From positions 7,084,501-7,148,500 of the forward strand of contig NC_092576.1 in the NCBI RefSeq assembly GCF_037975245.1: a stretch of 64,000 bases of DNA, read 5' to 3'. This DNA comes from Apostichopus japonicus (Eukaryota > Echinodermata > Holothuroidea > Aspidochirotida > Stichopodidae). The translations under genes and the position numbers were made by a program. This document shows, piece by piece, positions 34,460 to 46,521 of the stretch. The notes under the pieces are model-generated. The model was not told where the DNA came from and ran no database searches. It worked only from the letters and a program-made list of their open reading frames with translations. How positions within the stretch are numbered: the stretch's first letter is position 1; the number at the start of each line of letters is the position of its first letter.

Positions 34460-37085
34460 TCAGCCCGGGCGCTCAACTTTCAAACCATGCAGGGAGAGGC
34501 AAAATCATATTCAAACCACGACCACCGCCAGGTTAGAACCTGCTTGTGAGAACCCTGCTCTACTAAAAGTGAAATTCTAGTTACATTTAGGATTGCTCAT
34601 TAATATTTTCAAATCATCATCATTGTCATGGTTGCTACTTTTTCTGATGTCATCATCATTTGTGAATTATTGTGATTGTTGCCATGTTACATTTGCCAGT
34701 ATCAATTTTGCTTATTGTTCTCTCAAAATTGCAGAGTAGAAGGAAGAAATGTTAGCTAATAGTTATTATACTATATGTTCTTGGTCTCTAAATTGTTTAC
34801 TCTGAGGTCAGTATGTTTATAATAGTTTTCCTTTCTGTTAAAGTATTTTCTGAATCATTTCATTAATTTTATATTTATACTGGAATTTTCAGTAGGTGTT
34901 GGCCTCATTGAGGGTCAAGGCTACTCAAGGTCAGTAGAGTAACATAGAGCATCTAACTCAACAAGGAAAAGTTGGTAGTCATATGTAGTGCATATAGGTT
35001 TCTGACATTGAGTACTATTCTATAAACAGTATAGCAGAAGCCCATGTGAGATAACCAGATATCTGAATCTGAAAGCCATGTTAACATGATAGTTCAATAT
35101 TGGAATGATGAATGGAAGTTTGTATGCAGGTGTATCATGTGCTGAGCTATTAGCCAAGCCAAAGGTTATTTGAGGCCAAAATAGGTAAAATCTGAAAACC
35201 TTCATGATCCCATACTATCTAGTATCTGACTAGTAGCTGCTTTAATAGCTGAATCTTAGGGCAATTAATATATTTATCAGAACAAGTAATGTACCTCAAA
35301 AGACTTCTTAAGCTCTTTTGAGCCCCATTCAATATTTCAGTGTATTAACTTCATCATTCTTTTAACAAATTTACTCCAAATTGCTAGTTTCATGTTCTGG
35401 CAATGAACCTATGTCATATCATGTTGCATGAGTGCTGTAACTGGTTTACAAGCTTGCAAAAGTCTTAAAAGGAGGATAGGGTGTTGGGATAAATAGTTCA
35501 AATAATATTAACAAAATTGTACCATATTTTGCTTTTCTTTTTTCCCATATGTTGCCACTGCTTGAATAAGACTAGTTGATAGGACTTTTTGTGAGCTCCA
35601 CCTTTGACAACAAGGTACAGTAGACTTCAACTGCATCTTGTTGGCAACATCCTAGGAAAGTTTCAATAAACACAGATGTTTCTATAAATGAGGAATCTGA
35701 TGAACATTCCAATACTGCAAGTCTTTATTGGACATTTCAGCAGGAGGCAATAACCAATTCTGCTATCGTTACATACTGTAGGTCCTTCATAAAATGCCAC
35801 TTAAAGAACTGTATTACTTCCTTGGAAGGTGAATTTTATTGTCAAATACAACATCTGTCAAATATTTAGTTTCCCAACCTGTCCAACACCTCCCCCCCCC
35901 ACCCCTCCATTTATCACGAGTAGTTTACAGAAACTGGGACAGAACATTTTTTGTGGGAAACAAGGTTAAATAATGTTGTTTGAGGTATTGAGCATTTATC
36001 TATATGTCCCTTTCGAAACTAGATAGGAGGAAGTAGCAAACAATGCAAGGAAAACATGAAGTTCAAGTGGATGCTTTAATTGCTTTTACCCAAAACATTG
36101 CTATATTCATTGATAAATATAATCCACTTCAAATTCAGTACCGTTATACAACATGCAAAAGAGTTATGATATTGATGTACTTTCTGAATTTAGACCATTG
36201 CAGGTGAACAAGTTTAACATTGGTTTTTAATTTGACTGTATGTAGAAAACACCGGTTACATAATGAACCTCAGATACAATGTCGTGCAAATGCATATAAC
36301 TGCTAGGAGCTGTTTAACAAACAGTGAAAGAAAAATTTATTACTTGACTATCAAAAGATTCGCAGAACTCCACTCCTTCAACAATATTTACAGTGGTGCA
36401 GACTTCAAAGCAGTGCAAGGGCAACAACTGTCTATCTCTTTAAGAAATTTCCAAGTGCTTTCATTTCTAGCATTTGCATATGTTCAAAAGAAAAATGACA
36501 AATTAAAAGATGTGGTCTTTTCAACATGTTACCACATCTCCCCCCCCCTCTCTCCCCCATCAAAAAAGTATTGCATGTACAGCAGTAACCCTTTTTGTAC
36601 ATGTGCAATATATGGGGCAGAGCCTTATTCATGACTTGACCAAGCCCTTTATCCATTTGAATAGCACAAGTTATGTCAGTGGTATTCACATCAATGCCTC
36701 ATTGAAAATGTGCATCATGGTGAATTTTCTAGCTGATAGCATGAATGTGAATGAGCTGAAGTTGTTGAAGTTGCTTTGTTTATATATTTCTGAAAGTAAC
36801 ATGAAATTTCATATTGATTTTTAATGAAAATATTTGCATTTATCAGTAATAAACAGAAAGAAGACATAATGATTTCTGCTAAAGTGTCTTATCTCTGCCT
36901 CTTATGTTACAAATATGTTCATTGGTTGGAGCTTGTACTTCGAACATATTGCTCCCTAACTCAGCTGGGAAGTGTTATTTCCAACGATCTAGGAGGTCTT
37001 TATAGCTGAAAATTTCCCGTATGCTGAGCGCCAACCCATATGGTGGCACTCCACTCAGGTAGTAACAAGACGCCCTCCCAGGAAT
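34460..37085. other. Intergenic, no gene recognised
   Basis: AT-rich sequence with short C-runs (35,890 and 36,541). Short open frames at 36,263-36,824 have no recognisable domain and overlap on both strands. Confidence 0.55.
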
Positions 37086-37089
37086 TGTT

Positions 37090-37145
37090 CAAGCCCCCCC
37101 CAAGCGCCCACCCCCTCCACTGGAACAATCCTGGCTACGTCACTG
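37090..37145. mobile_element. Isolated DNA-transposon terminus
   Basis: Ends AATCCTGGCTACGTCACTG; the reverse complement, CAGTGACGTAGCCAGGATT, is a common type of MITE/hAT terminus in animals. No partner end is found nearby. Confidence 0.4.
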
Positions 37146-37343
37146 CATGTACCACAGGTTTATCTGATATCAAAGTGAAAGCGGCTTTCCACAAGAATAA
37201 AGAAAGCATATCTACATTTTTGTGTAACACCTACACAACTCAATCCCCACGCAAACAAGACTACCTACGTATAGTTTTCATTGAGGATTCCAATAATTCC
37301 TGCAATTTCCTACCAATAACATATGGAAAGTCACTCCTGTTAT

Positions 37344-37719
37344 CGTGGCGGAGCTAGGGGTATTGGTAAGAGGGGGTGAGAATGGTCTGTATGGGCGCTT
37401 TCGACTTTATCTAAGCGGAGCGCCACCACAGGTTGGCGCAGAGCGTACAGAGATTTTTTGAGTAAAGATACTCCCTATATGGCCGGAAATGACCCTTTCC
37501 GGCCTTGTTAATTTGCAGATAAACGAAGAATAAATAGGTGTCATCGCCAACAAAATTTGACAAATGTCAATAGGTAGATGAGAGCGCCATAAAAAAGTCA
37601 ATACTCGCGAATAAGTAAAAGAAGTGATCAATAGCTGAAAAGGGCGCCAGCAGTCCATATTAGTCCGTTGAGGGGGGGGGGGGCATCCGCCCCCTGACTG
37701 TATTGACGCTCCGCCACTG
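37344..37719. mobile_element. hAT-like MITE, copy E1
   Basis: 376 bases with inverted ends: 5' C(A)GTGGCGGAGC (the A is lost) and 3' GCTCCGCCACTG. It matches E2 (39,443-39,778) throughout, including CGACTTTATCTAAGCGGAGC. Flanks are CCTGTTAT on the left (37,336-37,343) and TTGGGAGC on the right (37,720-37,727). It has no coding capacity. Confidence 0.9.
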
Positions 37720-37727
37720 TTGGGAGC

Positions 37728-39434
37728 TCAGTGTAGGAAGAGAAGGGGGGAGAGGGAGGGTATTTTTTAACGGTTTGGGTGAGCGTCTGCAATGATTCGT
37801 AATGACATGTTATCACAAGCGTTCAACATGCTCAAATAAAAAGAATGAATGAGGAGGAGTTCATATCACTTTTTAATCATTTTTTGAAACAAATTGAGTG
37901 AATTGATCGCTAGTAATCTTGAAATTGGTTTTATCACGGTCATTGTCATGTTTCTCATATGTACCTTTCTCATATAAAAGAATTCTGTACGTAATGTTAT
38001 CAGAAATACTTTTAAAATGACACCAAAGAGATTAAAAATTCTTTTCGAATTTGTTAATAATATTGTCTTTTAAGAGACACCGTAGACACGTTGCTCGGTT
38101 GGGTTTACTGCAATAGTGGCAAATGGAGACCAATATCCGCACTTAGTGGACCTAATGTTATAGTCGTGCATTGACCTTGAACAGAGGGGCCTACCGTGAA
38201 AACGTACGGAAAATTCATCCTTTTATATCTCAGCGAGACAATTCCACTGGATACAATAATACGACTCAAAAGTCCTTAGATGTGGTTATCATAACAATCA
38301 CAATAAAAGATATGTATGAAAAGCAGAACAAAGATATGATGGAAACTCAAATGTGGACCAAAAAACGATGTCCCTATGGATGCCGTTTAGTGACATTTAC
38401 ATAATTTGTGTGTAGTAGGTTCCGTAGCTCTTTTGTGGAAAAACTTTATAATATGCTTAAAGTTGGTAGTTCATCCATGCTTTAGATTAATGAGAGACAC
38501 AGATCATCACGTTTTATGAGGAGGGAGGCTATTTTTAAAAATCTGGGTAATAGGTACTGTAACTCTTTTCTTGGAGAAAGCTTGGAATAGGCGGATAAGG
38601 AAGAAAGTTTCGAGTTCCTTCCACGCATTAGATAAATGAGGGACCTAGTTCATCACGCTTTGCGAGGATATCTCATATATTAGGTGTAAGAGAAGCGGTG
38701 ATTGTAAGGAAGGGAAGGGGAGAATGGGGGGGGGGGGATAAATGATGTTACCAGGGGACCTAATAATATGTCCTAAATGAGATTTAAAAAATTCATTAAT
38801 GTAAGTAAATTTCATTACTGCCTGCTCTCGCTGATTTCTTTTAACCCTATAGAGCGGAGTGTGTGAGGTGAAGAAGGGTAGGGCAGGATGGGGGAGGGAT
38901 GATAAATGACGATGTAACCAGGGGGCTAATAATTCGTTCAATAAGAGATTTCAAAATATATATATATATATGTAAGTTAATATCATTACTGCCTGCTCCC
39001 ATTGATTTCTTTCAAACCTAAGTTACGCTTATCGGAAGACTATACGCCGATAATACAATTCTTTAACAAGGAGATGCTTCTAATTTATTAAACTGTGTAA
39101 CTTTCACTAATCTATTTGGAAAAAAATATGCTTTTAAGTTGAAAGACTCAGTAAGGATCAATTAAGTAGAACAAGGATCGTTGCGTGCTGCGTGTAACGA
39201 TGAAGTTTCCTACATTGGGATGGAAGAGTATCAGGGAGTGTAAGATTGAGTGGGAAGTTAAATGACGGTGTAACTGAGAAATTAAAAAAAATCTTAGTGA
39301 TAAAATCATTATTGCTTGCTCTTTGCTGATTTAACATTAGAATAAGTGTCTCTAATCATTAGATATTCCTTTAACATACGAGGTTCGGTTGGGGAAGGGG
39401 GGGGGGGGTCTAGACGGTTTGACGGGGAAGAAGA
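37728..39434. other. Interior segment of the composite hAT insertion
   Basis: Bounded on both sides by TTGGGAGC. It contains degenerate tandem modules: a ~150-base pair at 38,410-38,680 (ACTCTTTT...GAGGGACC-like), and three modules near 38,720-38,850, 38,880-39,015 and 39,225-39,330 sharing GATAAATGA, ATGTAACCAGG and TCATTACTGCCTGCTC. G-runs occur. No gene is recognised. Confidence 0.7.
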
Positions 39435-39442
39435 TTGGGAGC

Positions 39443-39778
39443 CAGTGGCGGAGCTAGGGATATTGGTCAGAGGGGCGAGAAAGGTCTGTACGGGCGCTTT
39501 CGACTTTATCTAAGCGGAGCGCCACCACAGGTTGGCGCAGAGCGTACAGAAATCTTTTGAGTAAAGATACTCCCTATATCGCCGGAAATGACCCTTTAGG
39601 TATAGGTGTCATCGCCAACAAAATGTGACAAATGTCAAAAGGTAGATGAGAGCGCAATAAAAAAGTAAATAATCGCGAATAAGTAAAAAGTGTTGAATAG
39701 CTGAAAAGGGCGCCAGCTTCCCATTTGAGTCCGCCCCACCCCCCCCCCCCGCCTGACTGTATGGACGCTCCGCCACTG
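39443..39778. mobile_element. hAT-like MITE, copy E2
   Basis: 336 bases, same orientation as E1, with intact CAGTGGCGGAGC and GCTCCGCCACTG ends. Flanks are TTGGGAGC on the left (39,435-39,442) and CCTGTTAT on the right (39,779-39,786), the reverse arrangement of E1's flanks. A ~45-base stretch present in E1 after ACCCTTT is missing. Confidence 0.9.
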
Positions 39779-39949
39779 CCTGTTATGACATTAGAAACAA
39801 ATACTGATATGAGATGAGTGTGGTATATACCTACTGGCGACTGATAACAGTATTATAGCGCATGTTCTAGCCTTTTGACATCGTATGAATCTCACGGACA
39901 ACGTACAGGTACCGTCTGGTACCATTATCCGTTTTGAGTGATATTTAGG

Positions 39950-40845
39950 GGTTCTAGGACAAAATCCCCCGGACAAAATCCCCCCAGACAATATCCCACT
40001 GACCCATACAAAGCCGGCCTGCAACAACCAGCGATGGCCCAGGTGTGACAGTCGAGGCATGGGACATTGCACTAGTTAGGGTACCGTTCAGGGGATTGGT
40101 CAGGGTACTAGTGAGGGTACTGGCGAGTGTAACTGTGAGGGCTCCTGTTAGGGTACCTGTGAGGGTACCGGTCAAGGTACTGGTCATGTGACTGGTCAGG
40201 GTACCGGTCATCATACTGGTCACTCTACCAGTCAGGGTTCCACTCAGTGTACTGGTTAGGGTACTGGTCAGGATACTGGTCAGGGGACTGGTCCGGAGTT
40301 CATTGAGGGTAATTGCAAGGCTACCTGTTAGTGTGGCCATGGGATATAGCTCCATGTTGTGACATTTAAGGGACCGGTCAAGGTACTGGTCAAATTACTG
40401 TTTATTGTACCAGTACTAGTAAGGGTACGTGTCAGAGTATGTGTCAGGGTGCCTTTCAGGATACCAGTTGGGATACCGGTCGAGGTACCGGCCGGGGTAC
40501 AGTCCAGGGTACTGGTCAGGGAGGAGTACCGGTGGGGGTAACTGTCAGGCTCACTATTAAGGTACCGGTCGGGGTATGGTCGGAGTACTGGTCCGGGAAC
40601 CACTGAGAGTACCAATGGAAATACTGGTGAGGGTACCGGATGACGGTACTGGATGACGATACCGGGGACCGGGATGATGCATTTTTGTAAAGAATTGATG
40701 GGATTTTTTATAGCTTGGGGAGATTTTGGCTTGGGTGGATTTTGTCCTAGGGGGATTTTGTCCAGGGGGATTTTGGCTCTGGGGGGCTCTGGGGGATTTT
40801 GTCCTAGGGGGACTTTGTCTGGGGGATTTTGTCCTGTCACCCTAT
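39950..40845. repeat. Foldback-like element with GGTACCGGTC minisatellite core
   Basis: The left arm (39,955-40,000) repeats GGACAAAATCCCCC. The right arm (40,730-40,845) repeats the complement, GGGGGATTTTGTCC, several times. Between them (40,075-40,660) lies a minisatellite of ~12-base AGGGTACYGGTC units, in direct and partly reversed order. Inverted arms made of short tandem repeats are a feature of foldback elements. Open frames across it (Thr-Leu-Thr-Gly repeats) are artefacts. Confidence 0.75.
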
Positions 40846-40859
40846 TTAGGTATTAGTAT

Positions 40860-43800
40860 TGGACCAAAAACAGTATTAATGTCGGCACAAAACAAACGTT
40901 AAAGAAAGCTCAAATGTTGTTTGTCCATCTCTAACATCCCTGGTGGAACCATGGAAATATTTGAAAATTGTCAGCACTGTGGCAAGTCCCCAGACATTTT
41001 GATATGTAACCATTATAGTTAACAAATTGGGTAAGCCTGTTCAGGGAATGATGATAAGCAGCCCCTCCACTTTTATGTTTTTGACAAAATACTATACACT
41101 CAAAGCCAGATTTTTAAAGCAAAAAAATTATGGCTCAGGAACTAATGGTATACTGGCAGTTTTGAACTAAAATCGACAGTGAATATTACATGAATTTCAT
41201 CAGAACATAATTTAAGTAATGTATAAATGCATGCGCAGTTGCAACTGTTCACTGTATGTTTATTTTTTTTTCACTCCTCAGAGGAATACTGCTACAAACA
41301 GTCAAACAACAAACAATTTTCAATTGATCAGGAATACAACAGAAAGTGTCCCTTTCTGTACACTACTGTACAGTATACTGTGTTGCTGACTCAAAACATA
41401 AACAGAGATAGAGGCAGTGAATGTGATTGCTTAAAATTCATCAAAAATTGTTGACGATTTGCTTTTTTAAACTTCTACCCAGAAATCTGGCTTATTACCA
41501 AACACATACAGTAGTGGAGATTAGCATGATATTAAAAGACGAGACACAATAAAAATTGTACAATCGTATTCAAGCAGTTGATTGTAATTTCAATCCCAGT
41601 TTATATTTTCCACAAGATTTATTTCACATAAACCAGGATACTTGCACTATTACATTACCTCAATTTACTGACCTCTCTCATACATGAGAACCATTTTGGG
41701 AACTAACTTATACCTCAAGTATTTATCTAGACTTACCAGTATAGGCTGTATCTAATACCGTAACCAATGCAAATTACCACAATATCATGGAGTTTCCATG
41801 CTTGGAGGGACAAAATGATACACAATACCCCTTGATTGATACACAATACCCCTATAGTTACAAATGTTGTGGTTTTACAGTATGTTTCATTGGGCTGCAC
41901 TAGGTTTCCATGACATTGGTGCTAGTTGCATGTGCCTTTGCTGTATTCACTCCCCTCAATTTTGAGGGGAAATAATTTAATTTTGTTTAAAGAATAAACT
42001 GGATCTTGGTGTAATAAAAGACCACAAGCTTTCAGTAATTAAGTCAGGCCTAACATTGTAAACTTTTCCCATAGCATAACCCCTGAACCCAACTTGTAGA
42101 ATTGTGAAACTGTGGTTCAGGAACAATGCAGTGTACCCCTGGAGATTTTGAGGGATAAAAGTTTGAAAGATTTTTATAATAGTAATCTGCTTAACAAATA
42201 CCCTTAGTCCTGCACAAGTATCTGTGTGGTGGTTGTTGAAAATTACTGTACTATGGCTTGCTGATCTTGCTTGGAATACAAAATTAAAACATCTTAAAAC
42301 ATGAGAAATGCATGTAAGAACAGTTAAAGCAAGGTAAGGCAGCAAAATATCCAGTAACCTCAACACTTAAGCATCAGGACCACTTCAGTTGTATAACAAG
42401 TTCCATGTTCTTGACAAGCAGCTGCAAATGTTCCCTAATACTTGTAGTGCCACAATGTCACCAAACTGAAATATTTCAAGAAGTACATTGCAAAAGAATG
42501 AGTCCATTTATACAGTTAAATATGTAGAAGACTTCCCATGAAGACTGGTCTGCATTCTCTTGGTTCTGTCTGCTTGAAGCTTATAATATTAATTTCCTCT
42601 ATCTTTTATATGGTGTAACAGTGTAACATATCCTGGAACTAGTTAGTTTTCTGTTACTGCTACTACATTACTGTGCCAATCCACCAACTATTCCCAGCAA
42701 CTTCCTAACTCCATTGAAAGATGTGCTGTGTCCCAGAGGATATACATGAGATGTGTGAATCTACTTCGCAATTTACAGGACATACTTTTGCTTTGCTTGG
42801 CATCGGCTTCTATGCAAGCTTTTAATTGATAAGCCCAACAAGGAGCTACTGTATACCACTATGTACAGCATGATGAAAAGCTTGGTTGATGATTGTATTC
42901 ACCCCACTGTAAACTGTGTGATAATCTCGCCTGGCATTTCTAATTAGAGCATATCCTTTGCTGTATTAGCCTGTAGATCTATCCATCTGTTGGTACAAAA
43001 AGAAAAGCTTTCTCTTAAAGATATGCTGATTTGGTCCCAATTATAGCACGCGCAATATAGCTTGGAATGTTTTGCGATTACCGAATAGACCTCACACTCT
43101 ACAAATGAAGAAAACAATGAACTGCTTTACAAAACTAAATCTCCTGTAATTCAGCCAATATTTTAATCATCTCACAACCTTTCATATATACTATTTTCAC
43201 TGTAAATTTCAATTCGTTTATCCATCACATTTTGGGCCCATTAATTCTTGATTCATCTTGCCTTGTATACAACATTACACATTTTATTTATGCAGCCATG
43301 CATTCAATTGGAGCTGAAACAGCTCCCTACCATAGCAAGTGCTTTTAAAAGTTGCAAGTCATTCAAGCTTTACCAATTGTAAAGATTTCAAAATTTAAAT
43401 ATGCATGTACATTTTATGTGGACCTAGCCTGACAATTTGGTGTTGTCTTGCATTGACCTTTAAGATTAAAAACCAGTGAGTGGATATAGCTCTAGTGTAG
43501 TTAAATACTATGGAGATAGAGGAAAAGATACCACCACATTAACCAGATCATACAAAAGTTTTCATCCCTTCTGATTGTTTCTTTCTTCATTCCATAACTT
43601 TGGAATAAATTACCTCAGATGTTACTCGTATTTGAGATAATAGAGTCCTATGGTATCAAGTTTATGCGATGTCAAACCTACAGAATATTAACTTACTTTT
43701 TGGTTAATTCAGAAAATATCTTCCATTTTGCTGTCAATGATGCAGTAGGTCACCACATCAGTCTGTCCCAGACGGCATCTGTGCTCTAGCTATGATTGCT

Positions 43801-44090
43801 GTCGTTCCAACATTGACTTTTTCACTGCATGGCAGCTACATCGTACAGTGTTATTCCCTTGGATAGTGGGCTGTTGTCATTCATCTTGAGATTGAGAATG
43901 TTGATCATCAAATTTGTCTGAGAAAACATTAACAGTGCCAATCAAATAAATATCAAATGGTCACAGTGTAGATGTGCATTATTTCAATTTTTATTGTACA
44001 CTTCTCTCCAATATATTTTGGGCCAATACAGAGCTCAGATCTTAAACACTGAATATTGCACATTTAGTCAACTTGGTATTACTTATGGAT
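40860..44090. other. Intergenic, no gene recognised
   Basis: AT-rich, no recognisable coding or RNA feature. A minus-strand frame of 129 codons at 41,977-42,366 has no domain and unremarkable composition. Confidence 0.55.
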
Positions 44091-44107
44091 CTAAATGTAT
44101 GTATGTA

Positions 44108-44340
44108 TATGTGATCTTCCCGCAAGCAGGAACTCGCGAAAGAAGCCATGGAGGCTTATAGACTCGCAAGCTGACCGAAGCCAATCTCTCGGCACACATC
44201 CATTTAACGTCCATGTCAGGAAGTTGTTATTGAACAACACCCTTGCCAGACGACACACCTTGCTGTCGGCGGGGAATCGAACCGAGGATCTCATGACTGG
44301 GAGACGCCGGCGTTAACCACTAGGCTATACACTCCGCCTG
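44108..44340 (-). mobile_element. tRNA-derived SINE
   Basis: On the minus strand the head (44,267-44,340) reads GGCGGAGTGTATAGCCTAGT with an A-box TAGCCTAGTGGTTA and a B-box GGTTCGATTCC. A tRNA-unrelated body follows (GACAGCAAGGTGTGTCGTC, then CCATGGCTTCTTTCGCGAG) down to GCGGGAAGATCAC. The 3' end is an ATAC/ATGT microsatellite at 44,094-44,110. The layout is that of a Pol III SINE. Confidence 0.82.
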
Positions 44341-44882
44341 GACTTAACAAAATAGACTTAACAAAATGACTTACAGTATATGCAAGGGAGGGGATAGAAG
44401 GCTTTATCAAATTTTTGTGTTATATAGATTTTTGGAGGATGGTAACTTTTAATTAGGTGCACTCAGCTTTTGTAATAGTTACATTATGGAAATGTACTGA
44501 CTCAATAACCTTTTGGATGCATGGCATTGTTATTTTGTACAAATTTTGGCTAGTTATAAATAAGACACTTGAAACACAATGCATCACTTGAGAGACTTAG
44601 ATTAAAGGTATTCTGCATTGGCCCAAATTTGATGCTGGATTTTCTAGTATTATATCCTTTAACTGTTTTTATTGATACCCTAACTGGGATATTCAGACAT
44701 CTTACAGTACAGTGGTGTCTAGAATGTCTGAGAATATTTTGGAGAGTAAAGACTTCCAAGAGCTTTTTGAAAAGTTCTAGCAATTATAGCATCTTTTATT
44801 CAATACAGGCTACTTGTAAGTTACATTTGCATGGTGACTTCAGTCTATAATAATCTAGGCATAGCTACTGTACAGTATAGTA

Positions 44883-45466
44883 AAGGCTTCATAATTGACG
44901 CACCCCGTAATTGACGCACCTTAAATTATTACTAGCAACGATACAGCAGGCCACCTAAACTTTTTTGCAGCCAAACAGAATTACATATTTCATGAGTTTG
45001 AATCCATTTGAGGTATTTGCTGACCAAATTGTGGTATTTTTTAAGCTTTTAACACCCTCCCCCCAGTTTTGCACATTTTTTTGGCCATTTGGAAATCTTA
45101 CACCCTTAAAATACCCAACATTACCTCAATATGAGAACACTACTCTCTGGGACATGACCTGTCAGAGCTTAGAGGCTCAGAGCATAGCAAACAGCATCTA
45201 AAGTCAATGGATGTATACCAAGGCCTACACTACAGTTAGCTTATCGAAGAATGTGTCAATTTAGGGGTATGAAAGAACTTGACACGGCAGACATTTTGTG
45301 GTCAAATTCTGCTCAATTGTACGGTGCATAAGCACAGAACCTTAAATATTTGAGATTAGAACATTTCTGAGTAACTACACATGAAAAACACATACATTTG
45401 AGTAATTTGGATTTTTCCTTGATAGATATCATTGATCAAATCCTTAAGTGCGTCAATTATAAGCCC
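44883..45466. mobile_element. MITE with AATTGACGCAC terminal repeats
   Basis: Left end AGGCTTCATAATTGACGCAC; right end GTGCGTCAATTATAAGCCC is its inverted match of ~18 bases. A second AATTGACGCACC follows the left end directly. Total about 584 bases, with no coding capacity. A truncated relative is at 28,976-29,395. The target duplication is not clear, so the superfamily is open. Confidence 0.8.
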
Positions 45467-45469
45467 ACC

Positions 45470-46239
45470 ATGCTACAGTATCTGGTCATGATTAGGGCAA
45501 TGTACAGTAACATAATTGTCCAGCAAAATCTAAGGCCATATATGATACATACATGCACAGTAGGCTAAGAAGTTAAGCTGACCTAGGCCTACTGTACTTG
45601 AAATCTAATTTCTCTGGCAGTTGGTATTAATTTGTAGCTCAAACTACAGACCAGTTTATCCTTGACCCAATGCTAAGGTAGTGTTAGGACTTGGACTATG
45701 GCCCTAGGCTACAGCCGAACGTAGGCTAGGCCTTACAAGTTTTAGGCTAGAAGCTAGTCTAGACTATAGTATTGAAATATGGGTATGAACAATTAACGTG
45801 AAGCTGTATGCAACAACGTTACAATATCAACGTTATTAATATCACCAAACTTTATTGACTAATTTCATGGACCTTACCTGAAGTTGTTGGTGAGACGTTT
45901 TCGTTTTAACGGTACTTTTTTAAGAAAAAGTCAACAAGGAAAGAACCTGGGCACGAAAACCAAACTACCCGGCGAACGACTGACCCGATCTCAAGCCCAG
46001 TCCCCTTGCATCGAGAGGAAACAGATACTACACATCATCTTATATTAGCCGAAACTGTTATTGGGTTGCATGCAATGCAGCCGACGGGTATGCTTTAGCG
46101 TTAGCCCTGGCGTATACAGTGTACACAGTGTAGAGCGTATACACTGAATACAGGCTACTGCCGCTGTCAAGAAAACTACGGATGCCTGTACGTCAGGTCA
46201 ACTTATATACCAACTGGGGGATATACTTTGAGAGCAAGA
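45470..46239. other. Non-coding, possible minus-strand 5' UTR
   Basis: AGGCCTAC and CTAGGCC-rich text with no ORF. Near 45,880 the minus strand reads AACTTCAG|GTAAGGTCC, a strong donor preceded by a less AT-rich stretch to about 46,010. It may be a non-coding first exon. Confidence 0.3.
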
Positions 46240-46402
46240 CTTAGGTTTACCGTAAGGGTTTGACCAATTGGATTTTTCCTTGCCAAATGACCCAAAAAGT
46301 AGGAAGCAACTTATAACGACTGATATGCAGTCCTAGTACCATAAGGTATACTGATGTAAAATTTCAAGTTGATCCAATCATTTCACCTCAGGTAAACCTA
46401 AG
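46240..46402. mobile_element. MITE with CTTAGGTTTACC terminal repeats
   Basis: CTTAGGTTTACC at 46,240-46,251 and its exact complement GGTAAACCTAAG at 46,391-46,402 bound a 163-base non-coding element. The same termini form the hairpin at 28,056-28,110. Both copies lie next to a TA microsatellite. Confidence 0.7.
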
Positions 46403-46442
46403 CACCAACTTGGAGAAGTAAACGTAAATACCAATCCAGTGC

Positions 46443-46457
46443 TATATATATATATAC

Positions 46458-46520
<63 letters not shown>
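46443..46520. repeat. (TA)n microsatellite
   Basis: TA repeats with a few CA steps, directly abutting the Penelope-like fragment. Confidence 0.95.

Positions 46521-46521
<1 letters not shown>

Noticed and set aside
37344-39778. Explaining the crossed 8-mers by inversion between the two MITEs
   Set aside because: An inversion would leave the elements in opposite orientation and the inner flanks reverse-complemented. Both elements and all 8-mers are in direct orientation.
39954-40840. Thr-Leu-Thr-Gly and Pro-Pro-rich frames on the minus strand
   Set aside because: They follow the GGTACCGGTC minisatellite and GGACAAAATCCCCC arms exactly. No independent coding signal.
41977-42366. 129-codon minus-strand frame
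   Set aside because: No domain, no splice-site support and no paralogue. Frames of this length occur by chance in this window.
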